DNA of 64,000 bases from Advenella sp. FME57 (GCF_014897675.1 NZ_JABUXU010000001.1:310001-374000), one strand, 5' to 3'. Counted from the first letter of the stretch, positions 9,218 to 18,825 are shown. Notes: generated by a model not told the origin, from the sequence alone. Made by a program: numbers and translations.

Positions 9218-9604
9218 ATGAGTATCGATAGTGTATTAATTATTGCAGGTATAGCTGCGTTCCTCATTTTTAATTATTTTTTCCGTTCCAACAACAATAC
9301 CGAAGAGCAGATCTGGAAACTGATTTCCCGGGATCGTATCTGTCGTGATGCTCAGGTTGACCAGAAAGATCTGAGGATATCGGTCACCAGCTACTACGAA
9401 GTGGGTGCGAGCAAGAGCCGCCTTCCGGCGCAAAGCCAATACAATTTCAAGGTATCCTGCAAAATGCCGAGCTCAGGCAGCAGGCGCAGAAAATGGGTGA
9501 CGATTGGCAACGGATACAGCGTTAACATCACCTCCGACGCCGAGTTGATCGAAGATAGTATCATCCAGGATATCAAGCGCGCACAGGATGAACGCACAGG
9601 ATAA
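9218..9604 (+). CDS. Membrane-anchored protein of unknown function
   Basis: 128 residues with an N-terminal transmembrane helix (VLIIAGIAAFLIFNYFF) and a soluble basic domain of about 100 residues containing IWKLISRDRICRDAQVDQKDL. No family recognised. GAGGA lies upstream of the ATG, and the codon use looks like real coding sequence. It is separated from both neighbours, so context does not help. Confidence 0.7.
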   Translation: MSIDSVLIIAGIAAFLIFNYFFRSNNNTEEQIWKLISRDRICRDAQVDQKDLRISVTSYYEVGASKSRLPAQSQYNFKVSCKMPSSGSRRRKWVTIGNGYSVNITSDAELIEDSIIQDIKRAQDERTG

Positions 9605-10087
9605 GTTCATGCGGCCCGGGAAAGATCCGTGCAAACCAGAACGTGCCTGCCTGACCGCCCTCTTGCCCGCCTGACGGCCCTATAGTGTTAAAGCGTCTTT
9701 CCCCATCAGTTGCCCGGTGCCTGGCCGCACTATCGTGGCAGCGCTTGCACGCGTTGTCCGCAGGCCACGCTGTTGTTTACAGCCAAAATGCAACACCGGA
9801 CATTGCCCGTACCCAGGAGCACGCCCGTCGCCGTCCTGTTGCAGATACGCTTGCTGCCGAGACTTAGCCGTTATAATCCCCTGATCGGTCACTTAAATTG
9901 AAGCCATCTGAGCGCGCTGCACGCCTTCCTGCACAAAGGTCCCGCACTGGGACCGCGATGCACCAGCAATGAATGGCGCCTCATGCGAATCCATGTCCCA
10001 AACTCTTTCATTTTCAATATTTCTCAATAAACCAGAATCCCTGGCACTGCATAGAACCTGGGTTTTGATTATGCGCACCTGTCCAGC
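9605..10087. other. Intergenic region upstream of the rpfE-recJ operon
   Basis: About 480 bases without a convincing gene. A TATAAT element occurs at about 9872 but has no good -35 partner. The short ORFs in this stretch have no recognisable content and overlap one another on both strands. Confidence 0.5.
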
Positions 10088-11047
10088 ATGGAACTGATCA
10101 TTCCCGGGGCGCTGCCCCCGCATTCCGTGGCGGCCGAAACCGCCATCCATTTGGAAAAAACCGCGCCGCTACTGCGACGCTTGTTCGAATACGCCACCCC
10201 GCATATTCACCTGGCCGATCCAGACCTGACAGGCTGCACGCCATACGAAGCCTGGCTGGTGCAGCATTATCAATTTACGCCCACGCCTGGCCAGGCACCC
10301 TGTGCCGCCCTGGCACCAATTCTGGTGCCGCAAGCGCAGAGCGCTGAACCCGTCTGGCTGTTTCAGCTTGCACACTTTGGTCTGAGCAACAGCGGCGCGC
10401 ACATGCTGACCGCGAGCGACATTGCTGTGACAGAGCAGGAAAGCATGGCGCTTTATGAAAGTGCGGCTGATATATTTACCGATACCCCGTTCACCTTGAC
10501 CGGCCACACCGCTGAAGGCTGGACAGTCGCCGTACCGGACGGTTTCAGTTTGCCGTCATGCAGCCCGACGCTGATTGCCAGCGCCGATCTGGCACACGCC
10601 TGGCCCCAGGAGGATGCCTTCAAACCCTTGCGCCGCCTGCTCAGTGAACTGCAGATTGCGTGGCATCATCACCCCGTAAATGAGACGCGACGCGACAGGC
10701 AAATGCCGTTGATCAATGGCGGCTGGCTGTTTGGCGGCGCCGCGCCGGCGCAATTGGCCGCACCATCAACGACAATGCCGATCATGATACGCGACCTGGA
10801 AACGCCTCATCGCCAGCGCCAATGGGGCCACTGGCTGGCGCGGTTGCCGGCAGTGGAGCGCACACTTACACTTGAACTGGCGGCAGCCCTTAAAACCCAA
10901 TCTAGGGGCAACCCTGTTACCATGCCAGTCAGCCTGATCCTGACCGGCGACGACCGATGGGTCACGCTTACCCTGGAACCTACACCGGTGCTGCTCAAGT
11001 GGCTGCCCGGTCAACGCAAGCAATGGAAGCAATGGTGGTCTCAGTAA
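10088..11047 (+). CDS. RpfE-type protein (phosphoglycerate mutase-like family), upstream of recJ
   Basis: 319-residue cytoplasmic protein of the family annotated as RpfE or cofactor-independent phosphoglycerate mutase-like. The conserved signature is visible at about residues 185-220: LLSELQIAWHHHPVNETRR followed by LINGGWLFGG. In Xanthomonas rpfE lies beside recJ in the rpf region; the biochemical function is unproven and I see no clear catalytic motif. It overlaps the start of recJ by about 15 bases, so translation is probably coupled. No strong ribosome binding site precedes the ATG. Confidence 0.72.
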   Translation: MELIIPGALPPHSVAAETAIHLEKTAPLLRRLFEYATPHIHLADPDLTGCTPYEAWLVQHYQFTPTPGQAPCAALAPILVPQAQSAEPVWLFQLAHFGLSNSGAHMLTASDIAVTEQESMALYESAADIFTDTPFTLTGHTAEGWTVAVPDGFSLPSCSPTLIASADLAHAWPQEDAFKPLRRLLSELQIAWHHHPVNETRRDRQMPLINGGWLFGGAAPAQLAAPSTTMPIMIRDLETPHRQRQWGHWLARLPAVERTLTLELAAALKTQSRGNPVTMPVSLILTGDDRWVTLTLEPTPVLLKWLPGQRKQWKQWWSQ

Positions 11048-12747
11048 AAATCACAGCCCGTCTGGTGAATCCGGACTATGAAAAACAATTGCAGGAAAGT
11101 GGCATTCACACGCTGCTGGCCCGTCTGTGGGCCGCGCGCGGCGTGGCCTCGTCCGAGCAAACGCGCCTGTCCTGGAGCGACCTGATCAACCCGTCTGAAC
11201 TCAATCAGGCCGACAAGGCTGCGGCCATTCTTGCCGATGCCATCGCCGCCAAGAAAAAACTGCTGATTATTGCCGATTACGACTGTGATGGCGCCACCGC
11301 ATGCGCTGTCGCCCTGCGTGGTTTGCGCGCCTTTGGCGCCGATGTGGATTTTCTGGTGCCAAACCGATTCGAAACCGGCTATGGCCTGTCGCCCGCAGTG
11401 GTGGAGCTGGCCAGCCGACACCATGCCGGCAAGCCGGATATGCTGATTACGGTGGACAACGGCATTGCCAGTATCGATGGCGTACAAGCGGCCAACGACC
11501 TTGGCATGCAGGTACTGGTCACAGACCATCACCTGCCTGGCGATGCGCTGCCCGAAGCCATCGCGATCGTGAATCCCAACCATCCCGAATGCCAATTTCC
11601 TTCCAAGAACCTGGCCGGCGTGGGTGTGATCTTTTATGTCTTGTTGGCGCTGCGCGCGGAGTTCCGCCGCCGTGGCTGGGTTGATGCCAAGGCGGGCCCC
11701 AGGCTTGACGCGCTGGCCGATCTGGTCGCGCTGGGAACTGTGGCCGATGTGGTGCGGCTGGACCCCAACAATCGCCTGCTGGTATCGCAGGGATTGAAAA
11801 AGATCCGTAATAATCAGTTGCAGCCCGGCCTCAAAGCCCTGTTCCTGGTCGCCAGTTGCGACAACCGTGAAGCAACAGCACTGGATCTGGGTTTTCGCAT
11901 CGGCCCGCGCATCAATGCCGCTGGCCGTCTGGCCGACATGAGCATCGGGATCCGCTGCCTTACGACGGATGACGAGGCTGAAGCGCTGGCGCTGGCCCGC
12001 GAACTGGATACGATGAACCATCGGCGCCGAACGATCGAACAGGATATGAGCGAGCAAGCCCAGGCCAGCCTGGAAGCGCCTGAAAAGGCCCGCAATGCCA
12101 CTGTCTGCGTTTTTCATCCAGACTGGCATCAGGGCGTGGTGGGGATTGTAGCGTCACGGCTGAAGGAAAAATTCTGGAAACCCACCCTGGCCTTTGCCCC
12201 GGGCGACCCCGGCGAGCTACGCGGCTCGGGCCGGTCGGTCCCTGATGTGCATTTGCGCGATGTACTGGATCTGGTGTCCAAAACCCATTCGGGCATGATT
12301 CTGAAGTTCGGGGGGCACGCCATGGCCGCAGGACTGACACTGCGTCAAGAGGCTTTTGCCGAATTCGAAGAGGCCTTTGACCTGGCGGTACGCCGCATCA
12401 GCGGCAAAGACAGCTTTGAGCCGCTGATCGAGACCGATGGGTCGCTGGATCCCCTTTTTACGACAGCAGAAGTGGCCGGCATGTTGCACGAGCATGTGTG
12501 GGGTGCTGGTTTCCCTCCCCCGCTTTTCCGGGACACGTTCAGAGTCCTTAATCAGCGTCTGCTCAAGGAAAAACACCTCAAATTGCGCCTGGAACGCATG
12601 AACCAGCAATACGATGCGATCTGGTTCAATCATGCCGAAGCATTGCCTGAATATACCGATCTTATCTATGAAATTGCACCCAATGCCTGGAATGGCGTTG
12701 TAAATGTGCAACTGATGGTGCGTCACGCCGAGCCTGCTGCCTTCTAG
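11032..12747 (+). CDS. recJ: Single-stranded-DNA-specific exonuclease RecJ
   Basis: 5'-3' exonuclease for single-stranded DNA in RecF-pathway recombination and mismatch repair. About 571 residues, the normal length. DHH-family motifs are present: IIADYDCDGATA, ITVDNGIAS, VTDHHLPGD and LGTVADVV. The DHHA1 domain contains HQGVVGIVASRLKEKF and the glycine-rich GSGRSVPDVHLRD and KFGGHAMAAG, and an OB-fold C-terminus follows. I start at the ATG at 11032 (GGAA a few bases upstream); a GTG at 11035 and an ATG at 11023 are alternatives. It overlaps the rpfE-like gene. Confidence 0.96.
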   Translation: MVVSVKITARLVNPDYEKQLQESGIHTLLARLWAARGVASSEQTRLSWSDLINPSELNQADKAAAILADAIAAKKKLLIIADYDCDGATACAVALRGLRAFGADVDFLVPNRFETGYGLSPAVVELASRHHAGKPDMLITVDNGIASIDGVQAANDLGMQVLVTDHHLPGDALPEAIAIVNPNHPECQFPSKNLAGVGVIFYVLLALRAEFRRRGWVDAKAGPRLDALADLVALGTVADVVRLDPNNRLLVSQGLKKIRNNQLQPGLKALFLVASCDNREATALDLGFRIGPRINAAGRLADMSIGIRCLTTDDEAEALALARELDTMNHRRRTIEQDMSEQAQASLEAPEKARNATVCVFHPDWHQGVVGIVASRLKEKFWKPTLAFAPGDPGELRGSGRSVPDVHLRDVLDLVSKTHSGMILKFGGHAMAAGLTLRQEAFAEFEEAFDLAVRRISGKDSFEPLIETDGSLDPLFTTAEVAGMLHEHVWGAGFPPPLFRDTFRVLNQRLLKEKHLKLRLERMNQQYDAIWFNHAEALPEYTDLIYEIAPNAWNGVVNVQLMVRHAEPAAF

Positions 12748-12887
12748 GGGTATCGCGGCGGCGTGCCATTTATTACGATCGCTATCAAACGGGCCGTTTT
12801 CAGGTATTCTTGTTACAACGTTTACCGTCCCGACAAGGCAAGCAGACGGCAATTTGTTACGCTGCCCTTTTATTTCCCAAGAAAATT

Positions 12888-13034
12888 ATGAAACTTACCA
12901 GCGCCCTTCTTTTTACCCTTCTGACTTTGACCGCCTGCACGACGACCGGCACACCCGGACAGCATATTGATGGCGTGGTTGGCACGGTCGGCGGCGCCTT
13001 CGGCAACGTATCCGGCCAGCAACCTGCACGCTGA
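12888..13034 (+). CDS. Small lipoprotein
   Basis: 48-residue predicted lipoprotein. The signal peptide MKLTSALLFTLLTLTAC ends in a good lipobox (LTAC), so the mature peptide is only about 32 residues, Gly/Thr-rich (GVVGTVGGAFGNVSGQQ). No family recognised; the size and composition are entericidin-like but that is only resemblance. It lies between recJ and prfB on the same strand. Confidence 0.6.
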   Translation: MKLTSALLFTLLTLTACTTTGTPGQHIDGVVGTVGGAFGNVSGQQPAR

Positions 13035-13175
13035 TAGCTGCAGCTTCAGTTCTAAATCGCGTGTACAAGCGCTGGTCAAGTTTTGCAGCCGAATGTCGGC
13101 ATTCGGCCAGCCATGGCGCGTGGGTGCGCTAAAATAATGGGTTAAGCAAAATTACTCAGCAAGGGAATAACACGC

Positions 13176-14280
13176 ATGGAAGCAGAACGTCAAAACCAAC
13201 TCGCCGCCCGTCTCGAAGACTACGCTGAGCGCGAGGACGCGCTTCGGAGGTATCTTTGACGTCGAATCTAAATCGGAACGACTGCAGGTAGTCAATCTGG
13301 AGTTGGAAAATCCAGACGTCTGGAACGATCCCGAGAAAGCCCAGGAGCTAGGCCGGGAGAAAAAGACACTGGAAAACGTCGTCCTTGTCCTGGATGAACT
13401 CCAGCAAAACATCCGCGATACGCAAGAACTGTTCGAACTGGCCAGTGCCGACGATGACGATGCGACCCTGCTTGCCATCGAAGAAGATACCGACGGCTTT
13501 GGCAAGATCATAGACGGCTTCGAGTTTCGCCGCATGTTCTCCAACCCGGCCGACCCCCTCAATTGCTTTGTCGACATCCAGGCCGGCGCCGGTGGCACCG
13601 AAGCCCAGGACTGGGCCTCCATGCTTTTGCGCCAATACCTCAGATATTGCGAACGCAAGGACTTCAAAACCGAAGTGCTGGAAGAGTCAGATGGCGACGT
13701 AGCCGGCATCAAATCGGCAACCATCAAGGTAGAAGGCGAATACGCATTCGGCTATCTGCGCACGGAAAGCGGTGTACACCGACTGGTGCGCAAAAGCCCG
13801 TTCGACTCCTCCAATGGTCGTCACACATCCTTTGCCAGTGTTTACGTCTACCCCGAAATCGATGACTCCATCGAGATCGACATCAACCCTGCGGATTTAC
13901 GGGTCGATACTTACCGCGCCAGTGGCGCAGGGGGGCAGCACATCAACAAAACCGATTCGGCCGTGCGTATCACCCACGCGCCCACTGGTATTGTTGTACA
14001 GTGCCAGAATGACCGTTCGCAACATCGCAACCGGACCGAAGCCATGTCCATGTTGCGCTCCAAATTGTACGAGCTGGAAATGCGCAACCGCCTGGCTGAA
14101 CAGCAGAAACTGGAAGACGCCAAGACCGAAGTGGGCTGGGGTCACCAGATCCGTTCCTATGTGCTGGACAATAGCCGCATCAAGGATCTGCGAACCAATG
14201 TCGAAATATCCAATACCCAAAAGGTGCTGGACGGCGATCTTGACCCGTTTATCGAAGCCAGCTTAAAGCAGGGAGTCTGA
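13176..14280 (+). CDS. prfB: Peptide chain release factor 2, with programmed +1 frameshift
   Basis: Releases completed proteins at UGA and UAA codons. The first 27 codons run from the ATG at 13176 to an in-frame TGA at 13257-13259. Translation continues in the +1 frame at the slippery CTT-TGA-C, preceded by an AGG internal Shine-Dalgarno, exactly as in the autoregulated prfB genes of most bacteria. The second frame supplies the rest, with the SPF anticodon-like motif ([14 protein letters not shown]) and the GGQ catalytic motif ([15 protein letters not shown]). Total about 367 residues, the normal length. RF2 shortage promotes the shift, giving feedback control. Confidence 0.96.
13254..13260 (+). 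promoter_or_regulatory. prfB programmed frameshift site
   Basis: The sequence CTTTGAC holds the slippery CTT codon (read with a one-base slip) and the UGA stop at 13257-13259. The purine-rich AGG three bases upstream (13248-13250) is the stimulatory Shine-Dalgarno-like element. Confidence 0.93.
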
Positions 14281-14281
14281 T

Positions 14282-15034
14282 ATGAGTGGAACCATCGCTA
14301 TCGTTACCGGTGCCTCGCGTGGCCTGGGGGCAGCACTGGCCCGCAATCTGGCGGGCAGCGCGCGCCAGCTCATTACCGTATCGCGCAACAGCGACCAGCA
14401 AACGCAGCGGCTGGCCGAAGCATCCGGGTGCCAGCATGTTCATTATGGTCATGACCTGTCAGATGTGCAGCATATCGAAGCGGCTGCATTGGGTATTTTT
14501 GCCCAGCTGGATCAGACCGCAGACCAGTATCTGCTGATCAACAACGCCGGTTCGCTGGGCCCGGTCGCCCAGTACGATACGCTCGACGACGCCCATGCCA
14601 TATCCAGCACTTTCAATCTGAATGTGACCAGCGCCATGCTGCTGACCACCGCCCTGCTACGCGCCACCCGCGCGCTGAGCGCCGATGTACGGGTCGTCAA
14701 CATCTCCTCGGGCGCCGGACGCTCTCCCACAGCCGGCTGGGGCGTGTACTGCGCTACCAAGGCTGCGCTGGACATGTATACACGCGTCGCCCGTCTTGAA
14801 GCGCCGCACGCCAGGCTGGTTTCGCTTGCCCCCGGCGTCATCGACACTACCATGCAGGCCACTATCAGGTCCGGCAACACAGACGATTTTCCCGATCTGG
14901 CGCGCTTTAACGCGATGAACGAAACGGGTGTGCTGCGCAGCCCCCAGGCAGTGGCAGAAAATCTTATCCGGTATATCAATAGCGAGCACTTTGCGAGCAA
15001 AGAGCTTGATGATATACGCCAGTACAGCCAGTAA
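14282..15034 (+). CDS. Short-chain dehydrogenase/reductase (sepiapterin/benzil reductase-like)
   Basis: 250-residue NAD(P)-dependent SDR. The nucleotide-binding TGASRGLG motif is at residues 9-16, NNAG at about residue 83, and the catalytic Ser (VNISSGAG) and YxxxK (YCATK) follow. The C-terminal half with PGVIDTTMQ and the RFNAMNETGVLRSPQAVAE region resembles YueD/sepiapterin-reductase-like enzymes that reduce diketones or pterins; the substrate is not known. It begins one base after the prfB stop, so it is probably translated from the same message. Confidence 0.88.
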   Translation: MSGTIAIVTGASRGLGAALARNLAGSARQLITVSRNSDQQTQRLAEASGCQHVHYGHDLSDVQHIEAAALGIFAQLDQTADQYLLINNAGSLGPVAQYDTLDDAHAISSTFNLNVTSAMLLTTALLRATRALSADVRVVNISSGAGRSPTAGWGVYCATKAALDMYTRVARLEAPHARLVSLAPGVIDTTMQATIRSGNTDDFPDLARFNAMNETGVLRSPQAVAENLIRYINSEHFASKELDDIRQYSQ

Positions 15035-15149
15035 GCAGGCAATAGCGGTGTCGTAGCCCTGTCTGGGCAGCGCACCGCAATGTTGTAACCCCATTCACCC
15101 TGACATGTCAGATGTGCCTGACATGCCAAGCTAAACATCAGTAAACTCT

Positions 15150-16676
15150 ATGAACGACATCCAGAAAGACGCGCCCGCTACCGAAGTGGACGAAAACAAA
15201 CTCATTGCTGAAAGGCGAGGAAAACTGTCACGCCTGCGCTCGGCAGGCGTAGCTTATCCCAACAGCTTCAAACCCGAACACAAGGCGCAGGCGCTGCACG
15301 AGCAGTTTGGCCAATTCGACAAAGAAACCCTGGACCCTCAGGCCAATCCAGCCTGCGTTGCCGGCCGCATGATGCTCAAGCGCGTCATGGGCAAAGCCAG
15401 TTTTGCCACCATCCAGGATGCCAGCGGACGTATTCAGATTTATCTGGACAAAAAAGGCGTGGGTGAAGAGGTTTACGAACAATTCAAAACCTGGGACATT
15501 GGTGACATTATCGGCGTCAGTGGGCGCGTATTCAAGACCAACAAGGGCGAGCTCTCTATTCACGCGGCATCAATCAATCTGATTTCCAAATCCCTGCGGC
15601 CCCTGCCCGACAAATTTCACGGCATTGCCGACCAGGAACTACGCTATCGCCAGCGTTACGTCGATCTGATCATGACTGAAGAATCACGCAACACCTTCAA
15701 GGTGCGCAGCAAGGCCATTGCTGCCATGCGCTCGATCATGAACGACTCTGGCTTTCTGGAAGTGGAAACGCCCATGCTGCACCCCATTCCCGGCGGCGCT
15801 GCGGCCAAGCCGTTTGTGACGCATCACAACGCGCTGGATATGCAGATGTTCCTGCGTATCGCACCGGAACTATATCTGAAACGGCTTGTCGTGGGTGGTT
15901 TCGAACGCGTCTTCGAAATCAACCGCAACTTTCGCAACGAAGGCGTCAGCCCGCGGCACAATCCTGAATTTACGATGATGGAGTTCTACGCAGCCTATAC
16001 CGACTATCAGTGGCTCATGGACTTTACCGAACAATTGCTGCGCGATGTCGCTGTACAAGCCACCGGCACTGCCGTTCTGACCCATCAGGGCAAACCACTG
16101 GACCTGAGCCAGCCGTTCGATCGCCTGACAATCACCCAAGCCATCATGAAGTACGCCCAGGGTTATACAGAACCACAATTGAATGACATCGAGTTCCTGC
16201 GCACGCAATTGCGCAAGCTGGGCGCAGAAGTAGATGGCCCGGTATTGGCGCGTGCCGGTATTGGTGCATTGCAACTGGCGTTGTTCGAAGAAACGGCCGA
16301 ATCACAATTGTGGAACCCGACCTTCATCATTGACTATCCGGTGGAAGTCTCTCCGCTGGCTCGCGCCTCGGACAGCAACCCGCAAATCACTGAACGCTTT
16401 GAACTGTTTATTACCGGCCGCGAAATTGCCAACGGTTTCTCCGAGCTAAATGATCCCGAAGACCAGGCGGCACGCTTTCAGGCACAGGTGGTTGCCAAGG
16501 ATGCCGGCGACGAAGAAGCCATGTATTACGACGCCGATTATATTCGTGCGCTCGAATACGGCATGCCACCTGCCGGTGGCTGCGGCATCGGCATTGACCG
16601 GTACATTATGCTGTTGACTGACAGCCCGACCATTCGTGACGTACTGCTCTTTCCGCATCTGCGCAAGGAAGACTGA
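15150..16676 (+). CDS. lysS: Lysyl-tRNA synthetase, class II
   Basis: Charges tRNA-Lys in the cytoplasm. 508 residues, the normal length. It has the N-terminal OB-fold anticodon-binding domain ([21 protein letters not shown] and [17 protein letters not shown]) and the class II core with motif 1 (RQRYVDLI), motif 2 ([20 protein letters not shown]) and motif 3 ([15 protein letters not shown]). The prfB-lysS linkage is a conserved proteobacterial arrangement, here with an SDR gene inserted. An intrinsic terminator follows at 16734-16762. Confidence 0.97.
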   Translation: MNDIQKDAPATEVDENKLIAERRGKLSRLRSAGVAYPNSFKPEHKAQALHEQFGQFDKETLDPQANPACVAGRMMLKRVMGKASFATIQDASGRIQIYLDKKGVGEEVYEQFKTWDIGDIIGVSGRVFKTNKGELSIHAASINLISKSLRPLPDKFHGIADQELRYRQRYVDLIMTEESRNTFKVRSKAIAAMRSIMNDSGFLEVETPMLHPIPGGAAAKPFVTHHNALDMQMFLRIAPELYLKRLVVGGFERVFEINRNFRNEGVSPRHNPEFTMMEFYAAYTDYQWLMDFTEQLLRDVAVQATGTAVLTHQGKPLDLSQPFDRLTITQAIMKYAQGYTEPQLNDIEFLRTQLRKLGAEVDGPVLARAGIGALQLALFEETAESQLWNPTFIIDYPVEVSPLARASDSNPQITERFELFITGREIANGFSELNDPEDQAARFQAQVVAKDAGDEEAMYYDADYIRALEYGMPPAGGCGIGIDRYIMLLTDSPTIRDVLLFPHLRKED

Positions 16677-16733
16677 TCCGTTAGTAATAAGCGACGCAAA
16701 TCCGACAGTAGTAAGCAACGCAATGTTGCACGG

Positions 16734-16762
16734 AAAAGGTGGCAATCATGCCACCTTTTTTA
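16734..16762 (+). terminator. Intrinsic terminator after lysS
   Basis: AAAAGGTGGC (16734-16743) pairs with GCCACCTTTT around a six-base loop and is followed by a T run. The hairpin overlaps the last codons and stop of the convergent amidohydrolase gene, whose coding sequence ends at 16746. Confidence 0.85.
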
Positions 16763-18008
16763 TTTTTTGCGCATCGTCGAATCGCTCGACCGCATCGATC
16801 AGCACGCTGACTCCCTGGGCGAGTTCTTGAGCCGACGTCCACTCCTGCGCGCAATGGCTTTTACCCTCTTTGCTGGGCACGAAAATCATTGCTGATGGAC
16901 TGATATGGCTTAAAAACGCGGCGTCATGGCCAGCACCGCTGGGCATGACTTTGTACGGCAAACCCAGGCCGTCGCTGGCATCACGTATATGCGCCATCAG
17001 TTGCGGTGCACAAACGACGGGCTGGGTATCGGTGACCGTCTCACAGGCTAGCAGCGTAACCTGATTCATTGCTGCCGCCTGCGCGGCAATCTGCTCAAGT
17101 TTCCTGTTCAAAGCCTCCATGCTTGGTCGATGGTCCGAGCGCATTTCGACTGAAATTTCGGCAAACCCTGGCACGACATTGCTGGCATTGGGTCTGACAT
17201 TGAACTGGCCACAAGTGGCAACAACGTAATGTTCCGGCTTCTCGCTGGCCATCTGAGCTGCAATATGGCGAATGTCACAGGCCGTTTGTGCTGCCGCAAG
17301 CAGTGCATCGCTACGCATATGCATGGGCGTCGTTCCCGCATGTGCGGACTGTCCTTTAAATTTCAGACGCACCCTGATAATGCCGACAATGGCGCTGACA
17401 ACGCCGATCGGCAACGCCTCGTTTTCCAGCACGCACCCTTGCTCAATATGAATTTCAAAAAAAGCCTTAATGTCTTTTCGTTTGGCCAGATCATATGGCC
17501 TGCCGCCCATACGGACAATCGCATCGGCGAGCAGTTCCCCGGTCTGCGGGTGGGCGCAACGCAGAATATCCTCTGACAAATGACCGCTGATGCCCCTGCT
17601 GCCAATGCATGACTGGCCCCACTCACTGGGCTCTTCCGCCAGAAAATCAATGACCTCAAGCGTATGGTTCAACTGAATATTGCGTTCCTGCAGCGAGGCC
17701 ACGCATTCCAGTCCGGCAACAACGCCGGCAACGCCATCAAAGCGTCCGCCACCTGGCACCGTATCGCTATGTGAACCGATAGCGATCACCCCATTATTTT
17801 TGTCTGTACCGGACAGTCTTCCCACGAGATTGCCGGCCGCATCCACATGCACCACCATACCCAATTGCTGCATACGCTCAGTGATCCACAGGCGCCCCTT
17901 CAGGAAAATCTCGCTAAAGGATCGCCTTGTATAAGGCTGCGCCGCATCTGTCATGGTGCCCAGTTCCATCAGAGCATCCCAATAACGCTGCTCATTAGCT
18001 TTCATCAT
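16746..18008 (-). CDS. M20 family Zn-dependent hydrolase (allantoate/N-carbamoyl-amino-acid amidohydrolase type)
   Basis: Hydrolyses the amide of an N-carbamoyl or ureido compound; members include allantoate deiminase and N-carbamoyl-L-amino acid hydrolase, and the substrate cannot be told apart here. About 420 residues. Metal ligands are in GSHSDTVPGGGRFDG, DFLAEEPSEW and EIHIEQG; the lid domain has GQSAHAGTTPM; the C-terminal ligand is in SGAGHDAAFL. The start is the first of two adjacent ATGs, with AGGA eight bases upstream; an upstream extension has no ribosome binding site. No purine or hydantoin genes adjoin it. Confidence 0.87.
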   Translation of the reverse strand: MMKANEQRYWDALMELGTMTDAAQPYTRRSFSEIFLKGRLWITERMQQLGMVVHVDAAGNLVGRLSGTDKNNGVIAIGSHSDTVPGGGRFDGVAGVVAGLECVASLQERNIQLNHTLEVIDFLAEEPSEWGQSCIGSRGISGHLSEDILRCAHPQTGELLADAIVRMGGRPYDLAKRKDIKAFFEIHIEQGCVLENEALPIGVVSAIVGIIRVRLKFKGQSAHAGTTPMHMRSDALLAAAQTACDIRHIAAQMASEKPEHYVVATCGQFNVRPNASNVVPGFAEISVEMRSDHRPSMEALNRKLEQIAAQAAAMNQVTLLACETVTDTQPVVCAPQLMAHIRDASDGLGLPYKVMPSGAGHDAAFLSHISPSAMIFVPSKEGKSHCAQEWTSAQELAQGVSVLIDAVERFDDAQKIKKVA

Positions 18009-18316
18009 AAAAATAATCCTGATGTTGATAAGAGGCAAATAAACCGAACGGCACCGGGCTTCCTAGTAACATTACTATCGCCGACTACCCTGTTGCTACA
18101 CGCCCTGATTTTATTCATTCTACAGTCGATCGTACCATCAATGCACAGACTCCAATTCGAAAGTTGTGTCTACTGCTTGCGCAGCATAAGCGTACGGATT
18201 TTTCATTTATTCCGCCGATTTCTCTGTACCCGACTGAAATTTAGCTTACAACTGAGCAATACACATCAAAGTTAATCCTGTTTACTATATCGGCAAAATA
18301 AATAGGGAGCACTTTA
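18009..18316. other. Divergent intergenic region
   Basis: About 310 bases between the amidohydrolase and the His-rich lipoprotein gene, which face away from each other, so both promoters must be here. I see no clear operator or RNA element. AGGGAG precedes the lipoprotein ATG. Confidence 0.5.
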
Positions 18317-18556
18317 ATGAAAAAACTGCTTGTAATTATCGGTTTTCTGGCCATTTTTCTGACCGGTTGCGTGGTGCATGATCGCCATTATGGGTATCGC
18401 GATGGTTATCGCAACGGCGGACCAAAGTATGAAAGAAAATACAACCATTACAGTCGTCATCGATACCACCGCCCTCGGTCCTACCACAGAAAATATCGCA
18501 GTCATCGGGACTATCGCGGCCATCGGTCTCATCACGGGCATCACCGCCGCCATTAA
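18317..18556 (+). CDS. Histidine/arginine/tyrosine-rich small lipoprotein
   Basis: 79 residues. The signal peptide MKKLLVIIGFLAIFLTGC ends in a clean lipobox (LTGC), so the product should be lipid-anchored. The mature part is dominated by His, Arg and Tyr (for example YRDGYRNGG and a C-terminal RSHHGHHRRH). Such composition could bind metal ions or polyanions, but no family is recognised. AGGGAG lies upstream of the ATG. An overlapping hydrophobic ORF in another frame (18378-18569) is a shadow of the biased composition. Confidence 0.7.
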   Translation: MKKLLVIIGFLAIFLTGCVVHDRHYGYRDGYRNGGPKYERKYNHYSRHRYHRPRSYHRKYRSHRDYRGHRSHHGHHRRH

Positions 18557-18636
18557 TGCGCTTTGCTAACAGGCCGGCTCCGACGGGTTTTATTTTGGCC
18601 TTACGAGTGGTTGACACCCATTATTGGGATCTATGA

Positions 18637-18825
18637 TCATTCCTTAAAGATGGTTTCAATAGTCTTGTTAAACACTCGTGCAATTGTAAATGCCAGCGGC
18701 AGACTGGGATCATATCGCTCGTTTTCGATCGCGTTCACAGTTTGCCTGGATACTTCGAGCAACGCAGCCAAATCGGCCTGAGACCAGCCGTTCTCAGCTC
18801 GAAGCTGCTTAATGATATTCTTCAT
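18637..18825 (-). CDS. Short XRE-family transcriptional regulator
   Basis: 62 residues, almost exactly one Cro/CI-type helix-turn-helix: ENGWSQADLAALLEVSRQTVNAIENERYDPSLPLAFTIARVFNKTIETIF. This is the small type often paired with a membrane protein. Its ATG overlaps the stop of the upstream membrane protein gene by 4 bases, so the pair is translationally coupled. Two identical inverted repeats ahead of the pair (19216-19231 and 19255-19270) are the likely operator, suggesting autoregulation. Confidence 0.9.
   Translation of the reverse strand: MKNIIKQLRAENGWSQADLAALLEVSRQTVNAIENERYDPSLPLAFTIARVFNKTIETIFKE

Noticed and set aside
10957-11031. Longer recJ start
   Set aside because: The extension overlaps the end of the rpfE-like gene and has no homology to RecJ N-termini. 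The ATG at 11032 is closer to the conserved start.
18378-18569. Hydrophobic 63-codon ORF overlapping the His-rich lipoprotein
   Set aside because: It is a frame shadow. The biased codons of the His/Arg/Tyr gene create hydrophobic residues in the next frame; it has no ribosome binding site and the lipoprotein frame has a true lipobox.
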